Source: Radiobacillus kanasensis
Lineage (GTDB): Bacteria > Bacillota > Bacilli > Bacillales > Amphibacillaceae
Assembly: GCF_021049245.1 (NCBI RefSeq)
Contig: NZ_CP088020.1
Coordinates: 3,664,001 to 3,728,000 of the forward strand
DNA: 64,000 nt
Reading direction: 5' to 3'
Below, in pieces: positions 17,291-26,766 of this stretch. Below the pieces are notes generated by a model. That model was not told the origin of the DNA, did no database searches, and saw nothing but the letters and a program-made list of their open reading frames with translations. Each line of letters starts with the position of its first letter. Positions within the stretch are counted from its first letter, which is position 1. A program made the translations under genes and the position numbers.

Positions 17291-17611
17291 ATGGGTGTAA
17301 CTGAATTTCAAAAATGGGTAAATGATTATTATGAAAATAGAGGCTGGTCTGAATTAGACATTTTCATTCGTATTGGATTTTTAGCAGAAGAAACTGGGGA
17401 AGTAGCACGAGCCATAAGAGCTCTTGAGATTGGGAGGGATAGGCCAGACGAAGTAACAGATTCATTTATGAACAATAGAAAGGATTTGGTAGAAGAATTG
17501 GGAGATGTGTTAGGTAACGTTATTGTAATCGCCAATAAATATAATATTTCTTTAGAAGAAGTGTTTAATTCTCATAAAGAGAAACTCTCAAAGCGTTACT
17601 CTCATGAATAA
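17291..17611 (+). CDS. MazG-like nucleotide pyrophosphohydrolase
   Basis: A 106-aa all-alpha NTP pyrophosphohydrolase. EETGEVARAIR (about residues 34-44) and EELGDVLGNVIVIA (about 69-82) form the EExxE...ExxD magnesium site. Such short MazG proteins cleave dNTPs or modified nucleotides to monophosphate and pyrophosphate. It stands alone ahead of a transposase remnant, and the substrate is unknown. Confidence 0.8.
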   Translation: MGVTEFQKWVNDYYENRGWSELDIFIRIGFLAEETGEVARAIRALEIGRDRPDEVTDSFMNNRKDLVEELGDVLGNVIVIANKYNISLEEVFNSHKEKLSKRYSHE

Positions 17612-17659
17612 TATTATTTTTACCAGAAATAACAAAGGAAAGAAAAAATAATAAACAAT

Positions 17660-18076
17660 ATGCTTAATCTAAAAAACTTTAAGATTATTGATATAAGGGA
17701 GTGTGAGGACGACTATCGGTTCTTGGTAGAAGTGGCATCTCCTCCACCCTCCTATTGTCCAAAATGTGGTACTGTCGCAAACCTATACTCCGATTACAAA
17801 CGCTTATACGGAATCCCTGAATCGTTTAATCAGGACAATGAACCATGTTGGTCGTGGTTATTCTTTTGAAGCCCTTCAAACAAAGATTTTGTTTACTCAA
17901 GGCTATCGTAAAGTTAAAAAGAAAAAGAAATTCAAAGAAGTTGAAGTTACTTTCGGAAAATGTTACCTGATTAATTCCCAAATTGGTCACAAACTGGTCA
18001 TGAATGGGTGTATGAAGATATTTATGGTGCTGATTTTTCCACACTGATTAAAGCAATAGAAGAGGGTACTTTTTAA
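17660..18076 (+). pseudogene. Remnant of an ISL3-family transposase
   Basis: The first frame gives an N-terminus with a zinc-finger start (YCPKCG, 17660-17770). The C-terminal TNAYTESLNRLIRTMNHVGR block is read in another frame from about 17780, so most of the catalytic core is deleted. A further frame change near 17960 separates the original end, YEDIYGADFSTLIKAIEE. The two overlapping open frames here (70 and 94 codons) are fragments of this gene, not real genes. Confidence 0.75.
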
Positions 18077-18258
18077 CCCTCTTTCCGCACTATTTCCCGA
18101 TTACCCCAAATAAGTTAAGTTTTTACTAAGTGCCACGCTCCGGCAGCGTATATCAACATCGTACTCATATCGAACATTACTAAGTTAATGTTTCTTTTAG
18201 TAACGAGTTACGTCTCGATTTATATAAACTGCGAGGAATTAATAAAATTTTTATGACT

Positions 18259-18804
18259 TCACTCTTGAAATCTTCCCATGACAACCGTGTTATAGTACTT
18301 GCCGTCCGAAAGCATCCGATCCTTTTTCAGAACGCCTTCTACTTCAAATCCAAGACGCTTGTACAAGGATAATGCATGTTCATTCGTTTCCAGAACGTTT
18401 AATGTTACTTTTTCAATGCCGTTATCGTCTGCCCAGTTTAAAGATTCTTTTAACAGGTTTTTGCCTACGCCATGCCCCCAAAACTCCCTTAAAACACCTA
18501 CACCAAATTCTACCTTATGAGAAAAACGTATTAAGTCTGTACCTTCACATCTTGAGAATCCAACGATACGACCTTGAGCCTCCGCAACTAGAAATAGATG
18601 TTTTGGATGTTCGGTATCTGCTTCAATAATCTTCTCGAAAGCTGGGCCATCGATGAATGCTTCTCCACGTTCTCTGTCCATATTTTCAGTCTCTCCATCG
18701 ATCTGTAGCCTTACCACGGACAATTTCTCCGCATCACTTGGCACCGCCGAACGAATCGTATAAGAGAGCCCGTTCACTTCTAATTCTTGTTTGTTTAGAA
18801 ACAT
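18259..18804 (-). CDS. GNAT-family N-acetyltransferase
   Basis: A 181-aa single-domain acetyltransferase. The acetyl-CoA loop is seen in VLREFWGHGVGKNLL (R/Q-x-x-G-x-G/A pattern), and NVLETNEHALSLYKRLGFE is the typical C-terminal motif B. It would move an acetyl group to an amine of a small molecule or a protein N-terminus. ATG 18804 is chosen because the GTG at 18816 touches the AAGGAG. Substrate unknown, no operon partner. Confidence 0.8.
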   Translation of the reverse strand: MFLNKQELEVNGLSYTIRSAVPSDAEKLSVVRLQIDGETENMDRERGEAFIDGPAFEKIIEADTEHPKHLFLVAEAQGRIVGFSRCEGTDLIRFSHKVEFGVGVLREFWGHGVGKNLLKESLNWADDNGIEKVTLNVLETNEHALSLYKRLGFEVEGVLKKDRMLSDGKYYNTVVMGRFQE

Positions 18805-18883
18805 GTATTTCCGCACTCCTTCCTCGTTCTATGAGAAAAAGAAGATGACCTTTGTACCTCTACAAAAATCATCTCCATTGTTA

Positions 18884-20593
18884 TTAATATTGTATTTTAT
18901 GAAGCTTCGCAAAAATCCCATTTTGATTCACAAGCTCTTCATGAGTTCCTTCTTCTTCGATCCCTTTATCTGTTACTACCATAATACGATCGGCATTTCG
19001 AATCGTCGCTAATCGGTGGGCAATTACTAACGTCGTTCGATCCTTAGCTAATTCCTGCAATGCTTGTTGTATAATTTGCTCCGTTTCCGTATCTAATGCA
19101 GATGTTGCTTCGTCTAGAATTAGTATTGGCGGATTCTTTAGGAACATCCTTGCGATAGCAATTCGTTGTTTTTGACCCCCTGATAGCTTTAAACCACGTT
19201 CTCCTACTGAAGTTTCATATCCTAATGGTAATGACTCAATGAATGCCCCGAGGTGAGCTCGTTTTGCTGCTTCTTCAATTTGCTCATCCGTGGCATCTAG
19301 TAATCCGTAGGCAATGTTTTCTTTTAGTGTACCTGTAAATAGGAAAACATCCTGCTGCACAATACCAATTTGAGATCGTAGCGATTCCTTCGTCACATCT
19401 CGAATGTCTAGACCATCGATGGTTATCGACCCTTCATCTACGTCATAGAACCTTGGGATCAACGAACAAATCGTTGTTTTACCGGCTCCAGATGGCCCAA
19501 CGAATGCCACTGTTTCTCCTGCGTTAATAGATAGATTGATGCCTTTTAATACAGGCTTGTCTTTTTCATAACCAAATCGGACATCACGGAAGCCTATGTT
19601 CCCTTCCAACTTGTCAATCTGTTTTGCTCCTTTGCGGTTCTCCACTTCAGGCTCTACATCTAATAATTGGGTAAAGCGTTTGAAGCCTGCCATCCCTTTC
19701 GGATAAAGCTCCATCAGCGCACTAATTTTATCAATTGGTTTGAACAGAACATTCACATAGAGAACAAAACCTACCAATTCTCCGTAAGTCAGATTTCCAT
19801 GAAAGCTTAGCCACGCGCCATACACTAATACAACTAAAGTAATCAACCTCGTTAGCATATAAATGCCCGAGGAACTGAATGACATCACTTTATAGGAGCT
19901 TAGTTTAGCGAATTTAAAATTATCATTGTCTTTGTTAAAACGAGAAATTTCATGTTGTTCGTTCGTGAAAGATTGTACGACTCTTACACCAGATACACTA
20001 TCTTCTACCCTGGCGTTTACATCCGCAATTTCCTTATACATGTTTTTCCACGCAACGTTCATTCGAAGATTACTAAAGACAATGAGCCAGACGAGGAACG
20101 GTACAATAAACAAGGTCACTAATGCTAGCTGCACATTGACCGTAAGCATAATCCAAAATGCACCGACAAACGTCATAATGGCAATAAAAAAGTCCTCCGG
20201 TCCATGGTGAGCGAGCTCTCCAATATCGAAGAGATCATTCGTAATTCGGCTCATAATATGACCCGTTTTTGTATTATCAAAAAATCGAAACGATTGCTTT
20301 TGAACATGCTGGAACAATTGACGTCGCATGTCAGTTTCAATGTTGATACCAAGCTTATGTCCCCAGTAATTCACTATGTATTGTAGGAACGTACTTATAA
20401 CATAAAGAGATAGGAGTCCAATACTTACTGCTGTTATCGCACTCCAATCATTTCCAGGTAACAGTTCATCCACAAACCACTGTACTGCTAGTGGAAAAGC
20501 AAGTTCTAAAACAGCTACAATAATAGCACACGTAAAGTCTATGAGAAATAAGGTTCGGTGAGGTTTGTAATAAGAAAAAAATCGTCTAATCAC
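18884..20593 (-). CDS. ABC exporter half-transporter (MsbA/Sav1866/BmrA type)
   Basis: A protein of about 569 aa with a six-helix membrane domain (residues 10-310) fused to an ATPase. Walker A GPSGAGKTT, Q-loop IVQQDVFLFTG, signature LSGGQKQR, Walker B ILILDEATSALD and switch His in IAHRLAT are all present, so a homodimer should be active. The family exports lipids or drugs. Start GTG 20593 is eight bases after AAGGAG, while the GTG at 20602 touches it. No partner gene is beside it, so it likely works as a homodimer. Confidence 0.87.
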   Translation of the reverse strand: MIRRFFSYYKPHRTLFLIDFTCAIIVAVLELAFPLAVQWFVDELLPGNDWSAITAVSIGLLSLYVISTFLQYIVNYWGHKLGINIETDMRRQLFQHVQKQSFRFFDNTKTGHIMSRITNDLFDIGELAHHGPEDFFIAIMTFVGAFWIMLTVNVQLALVTLFIVPFLVWLIVFSNLRMNVAWKNMYKEIADVNARVEDSVSGVRVVQSFTNEQHEISRFNKDNDNFKFAKLSSYKVMSFSSSGIYMLTRLITLVVLVYGAWLSFHGNLTYGELVGFVLYVNVLFKPIDKISALMELYPKGMAGFKRFTQLLDVEPEVENRKGAKQIDKLEGNIGFRDVRFGYEKDKPVLKGINLSINAGETVAFVGPSGAGKTTICSLIPRFYDVDEGSITIDGLDIRDVTKESLRSQIGIVQQDVFLFTGTLKENIAYGLLDATDEQIEEAAKRAHLGAFIESLPLGYETSVGERGLKLSGGQKQRIAIARMFLKNPPILILDEATSALDTETEQIIQQALQELAKDRTTLVIAHRLATIRNADRIMVVTDKGIEEEGTHEELVNQNGIFAKLHKIQY

Positions 20594-20875
20594 TTGGTGC
20601 ACTCCTTCATCTAATCTATACGGATTATATGCCTAAACGAAGGATATAGCAAGGTAATCTGCCTATTCCATTTCTTTTATTTTATCCTAAAAATAGTTCT
20701 TTTGACCTACTCAAATTCCTACAAGCAAAGTCGGAATTTGACAAACGATCAGGGATATATACCTATTGCAATATCATTCGCTAGTCCTATATATCAGTTT
20801 TTTTCAAATAAAAAGGAATCTTCCCATTTTTTAGAGAATTTATTTCCCTGTAATAAAAAATAGGGGGGAGTTCAT

Positions 20876-23239
20876 TTGAAGAAGAACAAAATTGCAGCAA
20901 CCGCAATGGCCGCTGTATTAGGTCTGGGCTCATTATCAGTTGGATTGTTAACTCCAGCCCAACAAGTGAGTGCACACGAAGCATTAAAGGAAGTATCAAC
21001 AAAAGCGTATTCCGGATCTCAGGTTGATTTAGGAATCGCCAATGATGAGAAGCTCATCGAAATGTTGAAAGAAGAAGGGAAGCTAGCAGAGGATGCAAGC
21101 CCTACTGAAGCGCAAGCTGCTTTAGATGAATACTTAAAGGCAAAGGCAAAAGCACCTAGTAGCAAGAAGGATAAGCTTCCTGAAGCAAAAGAATTAGATG
21201 ATGCTCCTGAAAAGGAAAAAACAAAGGAAAAAGAAAAACTAAAACATGGTAAGTACAAGCGAATCTATGATTGGTTAAGAGTCGATCCAGTTGAAGAGGA
21301 AACATACAACGGGGAAGTACGTAAGGATAAAGTTCTCGTACTTGCTATTGACTTCCCGGACTACGCAAAAGGCTCCATCACAGAAGAGGAAACAGACATG
21401 TTCTATGAGGATTATCCTCTCGAGCATTTCCAAAACATGATCTTTGGGGAAAATGGATATGAAGGTCCCAATGGGGAAAATCTCATTTCCATGAAGCAAT
21501 ATTATGATCAACAGTCAGGTGGTAGTTACACCGTTGAAGGTACAGTTGCTGGCTGGTACACAGCAGATCATCCAGCTGCTTACTACGGTGGAAACGATCC
21601 TGCTCCAGACGGAAATGATATAAGACCTCGCGAATTAGTATATGAGGCACTTACAAAAGCAGGACAAGACCCGAACGTAGACCTAAGTGAATATGACGTA
21701 TGGGATCGCGATGATTATGATGGTGATGGCGTTTATAATGAACCAGATGGTATCATCGACCACCTCATGGTTATTCACGCAGGTGTTGGGGAAGAAGCTG
21801 GTGGTGGATCACTAGCTGGAGATGCCATTTGGTCTCACCGTTGGAACCTAGGTGGACTTGTAGCAGTCCCTGGTGGAACTTCTAATAGTGATCGTTTTAA
21901 TGGACAACTTGCTGCCTATGATTACACCATTGAACCAGAAGATGGAGCTGCTGGGGTATTTGCTCACGAGTATGGTCATGATTTAGGACTTCCTGATGAG
22001 TATGATACAAACTATACAGGAGCTGGAGAACCGGTTGCTTACTGGTCTATCATGTCAAGTGGTAGCTGGGCAGGAGATGTTCCAGGAACAGAGCCAACTG
22101 GATTTAGTCCTTACGCGAAAGAATATTTACAAAATGCTCATGGTGGTAACTGGTTATCTGGAGAAACGATAAACATAGACGATATTTCAAAATACGGTAC
22201 TTCATTCTTATTAGACGAAGGTGCTACGAAAGGTACGAATAATGACGCCGTTCGAATTAACCTTCCTGACAAAGAAAACAGTGTAAACACGCCAACAAGT
22301 GGACAATATGAGTACTTCAGTGGAAGTGGTAATGACCTTGATAACTCCATGACCACAACGGTTGACCTTACAAACGTAAGTGAAGCTAGCCTAAGCTTCC
22401 AAGCGTGGTACGATATTGAAACAGATTGGGACTATGCTTCCGTAAAAGTTAATGGTGAAACAATTGAAGGAAATATTACAACAGCTGAGAACCCGAATGA
22501 CCAAAACCCTGGGTTCGGTATCACCGGAAAATCTGATGGTTGGGTCGAAGCAAGCTTTGACTTATCTGCATATGCTGGACAAACAGTAGAACTAGAGCTT
22601 AACTACTGGACAGATCCTTATGTGGCACTTCCTGGATTCTATGTAGATGATATTACAGTAACAGCTGATGGAGCTACCGTTCTTTCAGACGATGCAGAAA
22701 GTGAATCTGCCTTTACTCTAGATGGATTTGCTAAGGATGAAGGTAAATTCTTCTCTGAACATTATTACTTACTAGAGTGGAGATCACACAACGGTGTAGA
22801 TGCTGGTTTAGCACACATTCGTCGTGGAGCAAGCTTAATGAACTATAGTCCTGGGTTACTCGTATGGTATGTGGACAATTCCTACGATAATAACTGGACT
22901 GGGGTACACCCAGGTGAAGGCTTCCTAGGAGTTGTAGATGCTGACCAAAGAGCTAATTACTGGAGCGACGGTACAGTGGCAGACACTCGCTATCAGTTAA
23001 ATGATGCAGCTTTCAGCTTAGACAAGTCTGAAAAAATGTTCTTAGATTATCGAGATATTAACGGTACAACGTTGAAAGACAACCATACGAGACGCATTCC
23101 ATTATTCTATGACCGTCTTGATTACAGCAACCGACAATTAGTGGATGCTGGAAGAAACGTTCCAGAATACGGATTAAAATTCGTTGTAACAGGCGAAAGC
23201 AAGGATGGTTCAGTTGGAAGAGTAAGAATCATAAAGTAA
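20876..23239 (+). CDS. inhA: Immune inhibitor A-like secreted M6 metalloprotease
   Basis: A 787-aa secreted protease. TTG 20876 sits 8 bases after AGGGGGG. The signal peptide MKKNKIAATAMAAVLGLG... has probable cleavage after QQVSA near residue 33. A charged Lys/Glu-rich propeptide (about 80-125) follows. The zinc site FAHEYGHDLGLPDEYD (near 363) holds HExxH plus the third ligand. Residues 470-610 form a MAM/jelly-roll-like insert, as in InhA. Such enzymes degrade host peptides and other proteins and process cell-surface proteins. A 270-base leader without genes precedes it and contains TTGACA at 20738. A terminator follows. Confidence 0.9.
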   Translation: MKKNKIAATAMAAVLGLGSLSVGLLTPAQQVSAHEALKEVSTKAYSGSQVDLGIANDEKLIEMLKEEGKLAEDASPTEAQAALDEYLKAKAKAPSSKKDKLPEAKELDDAPEKEKTKEKEKLKHGKYKRIYDWLRVDPVEEETYNGEVRKDKVLVLAIDFPDYAKGSITEEETDMFYEDYPLEHFQNMIFGENGYEGPNGENLISMKQYYDQQSGGSYTVEGTVAGWYTADHPAAYYGGNDPAPDGNDIRPRELVYEALTKAGQDPNVDLSEYDVWDRDDYDGDGVYNEPDGIIDHLMVIHAGVGEEAGGGSLAGDAIWSHRWNLGGLVAVPGGTSNSDRFNGQLAAYDYTIEPEDGAAGVFAHEYGHDLGLPDEYDTNYTGAGEPVAYWSIMSSGSWAGDVPGTEPTGFSPYAKEYLQNAHGGNWLSGETINIDDISKYGTSFLLDEGATKGTNNDAVRINLPDKENSVNTPTSGQYEYFSGSGNDLDNSMTTTVDLTNVSEASLSFQAWYDIETDWDYASVKVNGETIEGNITTAENPNDQNPGFGITGKSDGWVEASFDLSAYAGQTVELELNYWTDPYVALPGFYVDDITVTADGATVLSDDAESESAFTLDGFAKDEGKFFSEHYYLLEWRSHNGVDAGLAHIRRGASLMNYSPGLLVWYVDNSYDNNWTGVHPGEGFLGVVDADQRANYWSDGTVADTRYQLNDAAFSLDKSEKMFLDYRDINGTTLKDNHTRRIPLFYDRLDYSNRQLVDAGRNVPEYGLKFVVTGESKDGSVGRVRIIK

Positions 23240-23252
23240 GATTAAGGTAGAG

Positions 23253-23287
23253 ACAGCTACGGATTCATTCTCCGTAGCTGTTTTTTT
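23253..23287 (+). terminator. Terminator of inhA
   Basis: ACAGCTACGGA / TCCGTAGCTGT stem with a 7-base loop and seven Ts. Confidence 0.85.
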
Positions 23288-23360
23288 GTTTTTTCAAGAG
23301 TTATTTGCTCGTATTTTACTCCCTATCTTTGGTATATTAACATTACAGGAGGGACGCACT

Positions 23361-23657
23361 ATGAGTATGACAATTACACAACCAGCTGCCCAATGGTATA
23401 TAAGAGAAATGGATTTAGAAGAAGGCGACTACGTCCGTTTTTATGTGCGTTATGGGGGAAATGGCGGCATATACTCTGGTTTTTCATTAGCCATATCCAA
23501 TGACTCACCTAACGATGTATCCATGCAAACGGAAGAACTCGGTATTACTTTCTATGTCGAAAAATCCGATGCATGGTATTTTAAGGAACATGACTTCCAC
23601 ATCAAATACTCACGAAAATATGACGAAATTGAATATCAGATGGACCCAATTTCCTAA
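23361..23657 (+). CDS. HesB/YneR-like small protein
   Basis: A 98-aa protein of the HesB/IscA fold. MSMTITQPAAQWYIREMDL and VRFYVRYGG are typical of the YneR branch. The cysteines that IscA uses to hold iron-sulphur clusters are missing, so direct cluster transfer is unlikely. The true start is ATG 23361, eight bases after CAGGAGG. The longer open frame upstream has no ribosome site. A terminator follows. Cellular role unknown. Confidence 0.8.
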   Translation: MSMTITQPAAQWYIREMDLEEGDYVRFYVRYGGNGGIYSGFSLAISNDSPNDVSMQTEELGITFYVEKSDAWYFKEHDFHIKYSRKYDEIEYQMDPIS

Positions 23658-23661
23658 TAGC

Positions 23662-23698
23662 AAAGAAGCTTGGATCAGTTAATCCAAGCTTCTTTTTT
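23662..23698. terminator. Terminator after HesB-like gene
   Basis: AAAGAAGCTTGGAT / ATCCAAGCTTCTTT stem with a 6-base loop and a T run. It may also stop the convergent GGDEF-EAL transcript. Confidence 0.85.
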
Positions 23699-23756
23699 AG
23701 TATCTCAATGGGAAGCTCATTGCTTCTTCCTAACACAGAGTGACTTGCCCCACATG

Positions 23757-26441
23757 TTAATCTGGTAATACATCCTGCTCTTTAAAGCTCTTCTGCTGTA
23801 AGATTTTCTCCAATTGCTTAGCAGGCAGTGGTTCACTATACAAGTATCCTTGCATTACTGTGCAGTTCAACTTTTTTAAATAGCTAGCCTGTATATCCGT
23901 TTCCACACCTTCAGCAATTAATCCAAATTGGAGCTCATTCGCAATAGTTGAAATGGAGTGAATAATTCCTTCCATTCGCTTATCTATCCCTATTCCTTCT
24001 ACGAACTCCTTGGCAATTTTTACGCGATCAATAGGTAAACGAATTAAGTGCGAAAGAGACGAATATCCTGTACCAAAATCATCTAAAGATATCCGAACTC
24101 CAAGTTCCTTTAATTGATCAAGCGTTTCAATTGAGTGCTCAGCATTAACGGCGAGTGCCTCTGTCACTTCAATATCTAACCGATCTGGTGGTAGCTTGTG
24201 CACTTCTAACATATTTGTGACTAGTTCTACAATTCGATCTGATTCCAATAGCTTAGGAGAAATATTTATCCCCATCGTAATCGGGTCGAGTCCTTTATTT
24301 TGCCACTCCACCGCCTGTGCAATGGCTTGGTCGATTACCCATCTCGTAATTTTTTGAATGATTCCGGATTTATCAGCTAGCGGAATAAATACAGTCGGCG
24401 GAATATCCCCGAATACTGGATGATTCCATCTTATTAAGGCTTCTACACCGATAATTTTGCCTGTACTTACATCGATTTGTGGTTGATAATGCAATTCCAA
24501 TTCATGGCGTTCAAGCGCTTGGTGAAGATCTCTTTCGAGTGTCATCACCTTCGACCACTCCTCATCCATGGTAGGATTGTATTTACTAAAGTTATTTTTA
24601 CCGTTATTTTTCACGCGGTACATGGCCATATCGGCGTTTTTTAACAGCTCTCGAGGTGTAGCTGCATCGGTTGGATATAAGGCGATGCCGATACTTGGCG
24701 TGGCAGATACTTCATTCCCTTGGATGGTATAGGGCTTACGCAATCGGTCGAGCAATTGCTTTGCAAAAACAACTACTTCATCTTCCTTCACATTACGCGC
24801 TAATAAAATAAACTCATCCCCGCCCTGTCTTGCTACGATGTCTTGAGCTGATAAGGAAAGTCTCATTCTTTTGGCACTTTCGATAAGGAGCTCGTCCCCG
24901 ATTTCATGACCGAGCGTATCATTAATGACTTTTAAGTGGTCTAAATCAATGAAAAAGACCGCAAAGTGTTCATTCGTATCCTTAGCTTCTTCCATAGCAA
25001 CGGTTAGTTTCTCATCAAATAAGCTCCGATTCGGTAATCCTGTCAAGGAGTCATGGTAGGCCATAAACTTAATCTTTTCTTCATTGATCCGATTATCCGT
25101 AATGTCCTTCGCAACCCCGTACAGTCCAACAACTTTTTCTTGAACGACCATCGGAATCATCGTAATGCTAAGCAAAATTGATGTTCCGCTACGAGTCTGG
25201 ATATATGTATCAAAATATTGAGGTACACCATTGATCGCTTTTATTAAATAGGATTGTACTTTCTTTTCGCTCTCTTCATCTAGTAAGGTTAAGAAACTTT
25301 CTCCAATTAACTCTTCGTAAAGGTAACCAGTAAGCTGCACAACCATATCATTAATAGATTGATATTTCCCTTGTAAATCTAATGAAAATACGGCGTCTGG
25401 ATGATATTGAAAAATTGTCTTATAACGCTGTGTACTAACCGCAAGCTGTTTCGTCCGCCTATCAAATTTTTTTAAGAGTTGATTGTTTTCGATCATAATC
25501 GCTACTTGCCTTATCACAATTAAGATGAGTGTAAGGCCCGCACCAAGTGTTATCGCATTAATACTTGGTTGCTCTACTAGTAAAAATATAAAGATACCAA
25601 CCGCACACGCATATGGGGCAATCATTCGAAACAAGCTCAACTGCTTATAATCCAATGCTTTCACCCTCTTTGCGGAGGACTGTTCCAGCGTAAGGCTTGT
25701 AACACCAGCATAACCGACTAATAGCATCGATAAGGTAAACATTGGGTCAATCAAATTACCAGAGTGATAGTTTCCAATTGCTTGGAGATACAAATAAATA
25801 GAGTCGGCATATATTTGCACGACTAAACCTAAGGCTATATAAAGAATCCCACTCTTGGTCCATGGATTTTTCTGTCCGAAGAAAATGATCATAACCATTA
25901 ATAGTAAAGCCAAATCGCCAACTGGATAGGCTAAAGAAACCGCTACAAATAATGGAGAAACATCCGGAGTAATCAGAATAGGTTTTATAATAAAATACCA
26001 GCTTAACGAAACGGCAACAATCATAATAATGGTGATATCAAAAATGTATTTAATCGCCTTCATCCGCCGGATTTCCGAAAGTAACCGGTTGGAAAAAGCA
26101 ATTAAAAAGAACACAATCTGCAGGATATAAAATAAATCAGGGAGACCAGGGTATGGAACTTCAACTTTCAAATGATTTTCATAATAATTCCATGTCAGTT
26201 CAGCTAAGAAATAACATCCAATCCCTAAGGCAAGAATCGACCAAAATCGACGATTCTTTTTCATTCGGATAACAGAGTAAAGAAGGAGGATCACACCGAC
26301 CAGAGGACCGACCATAGAAAATAGGTTCCCAACAATCAGACCAATCTCATCCTGTTTCCAATTTATTATCACCACGTAATAACTTGCTATATAAAGAGCT
26401 ATAAAGGCTAATAGATAGAGTCTTCCCTTTTTAACAAACAT
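23757..26441 (-). CDS. Membrane PAS-GGDEF-EAL protein under c-di-GMP riboswitch
   Basis: An 894-aa protein with eight to nine N-terminal membrane helices (residues 5-330), one PAS domain (about 345-455), GGDEF with intact RQGGDEF (near 537) and EAL with VEALIRW (near 664), plus DDFGTGYSS. It can be expected to turn c-di-GMP over in response to a membrane or PAS signal. ATG 26441 follows AGAGGTG. Its mRNA leader is a c-di-GMP-I aptamer followed by a terminator, so the gene senses its own product. No partner gene shares the transcript. Confidence 0.9.
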   Translation of the reverse strand: MFVKKGRLYLLAFIALYIASYYVVIINWKQDEIGLIVGNLFSMVGPLVGVILLLYSVIRMKKNRRFWSILALGIGCYFLAELTWNYYENHLKVEVPYPGLPDLFYILQIVFFLIAFSNRLLSEIRRMKAIKYIFDITIIMIVAVSLSWYFIIKPILITPDVSPLFVAVSLAYPVGDLALLLMVMIIFFGQKNPWTKSGILYIALGLVVQIYADSIYLYLQAIGNYHSGNLIDPMFTLSMLLVGYAGVTSLTLEQSSAKRVKALDYKQLSLFRMIAPYACAVGIFIFLLVEQPSINAITLGAGLTLILIVIRQVAIMIENNQLLKKFDRRTKQLAVSTQRYKTIFQYHPDAVFSLDLQGKYQSINDMVVQLTGYLYEELIGESFLTLLDEESEKKVQSYLIKAINGVPQYFDTYIQTRSGTSILLSITMIPMVVQEKVVGLYGVAKDITDNRINEEKIKFMAYHDSLTGLPNRSLFDEKLTVAMEEAKDTNEHFAVFFIDLDHLKVINDTLGHEIGDELLIESAKRMRLSLSAQDIVARQGGDEFILLARNVKEDEVVVFAKQLLDRLRKPYTIQGNEVSATPSIGIALYPTDAATPRELLKNADMAMYRVKNNGKNNFSKYNPTMDEEWSKVMTLERDLHQALERHELELHYQPQIDVSTGKIIGVEALIRWNHPVFGDIPPTVFIPLADKSGIIQKITRWVIDQAIAQAVEWQNKGLDPITMGINISPKLLESDRIVELVTNMLEVHKLPPDRLDIEVTEALAVNAEHSIETLDQLKELGVRISLDDFGTGYSSLSHLIRLPIDRVKIAKEFVEGIGIDKRMEGIIHSISTIANELQFGLIAEGVETDIQASYLKKLNCTVMQGYLYSEPLPAKQLEKILQQKSFKEQDVLPD

Positions 26442-26482
26442 CCCATCACCTCTTCCCTACAAAAACAAATTCTATATTCGTT

Positions 26483-26517
26483 AAAAAAGCATGCTACATC
26501 GTCCGAGTTAGCATGCT
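26483..26517 (-). terminator. Expression-platform terminator of the c-di-GMP riboswitch
   Basis: AGCATGCTA / TAGCATGCT stem with six Ts after it on the minus strand. It sits between the aptamer and the GGDEF-EAL gene. Confidence 0.85.
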
Positions 26518-26527
26518 CATCCTCCAG

Positions 26528-26610
26528 GATTACTGCAGCCCGGCCATCATTGCGTGTAGCTTTAGACCCGAAACTTTGCGTCACCATCTTTCGATGAATT
26601 TGCCCATAAA
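26528..26610 (-). promoter_or_regulatory. Cyclic-di-GMP-I (GEMM) riboswitch aptamer
   Basis: The minus strand reads CGAAAGATGGTGACGCAAAG, then CGGGTCTAAAGC, and then ATGATGGCCGGGCTGCAG. These are the signature blocks of GEMM-I: a GAAA tetraloop-receptor pair, the GACGCAAAGC core and the CCGGG closing region. A terminator follows about 10 bases on, so ligand binding probably decides between termination and read-through into the GGDEF-EAL gene. Confidence 0.88.
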
Positions 26611-26633
26611 AAGTATTAGTTCTTTTTGACTAT

Positions 26634-26661
26634 ATTTTACCATATTGTAGAATCCTTGTAA
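26634..26661 (-). promoter_or_regulatory. Promoter of the riboswitch transcript
   Basis: On the minus strand TTACAA (26661-26656) and TAAAAT (26639-26634) are 16 bases apart, with an extended TG before the -10. Transcription would start about 15-20 bases ahead of the aptamer. Confidence 0.55.
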
Positions 26662-26766
26662 TTGCTTTTTTAAGTAGGAAATGACAGACTCCATCCCCAT
26701 GCATTTTAAATGGTCACTCACACTTTCTGGGCGAATACATAGTATAGAAGCGTGAGAGGTGGTGAC

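Noticed and set aside
17660..18047. Two overlapping open frames as separate real genes
   Set aside because: Both carry pieces of one ISL3 transposase in different frames, so they are remnants.
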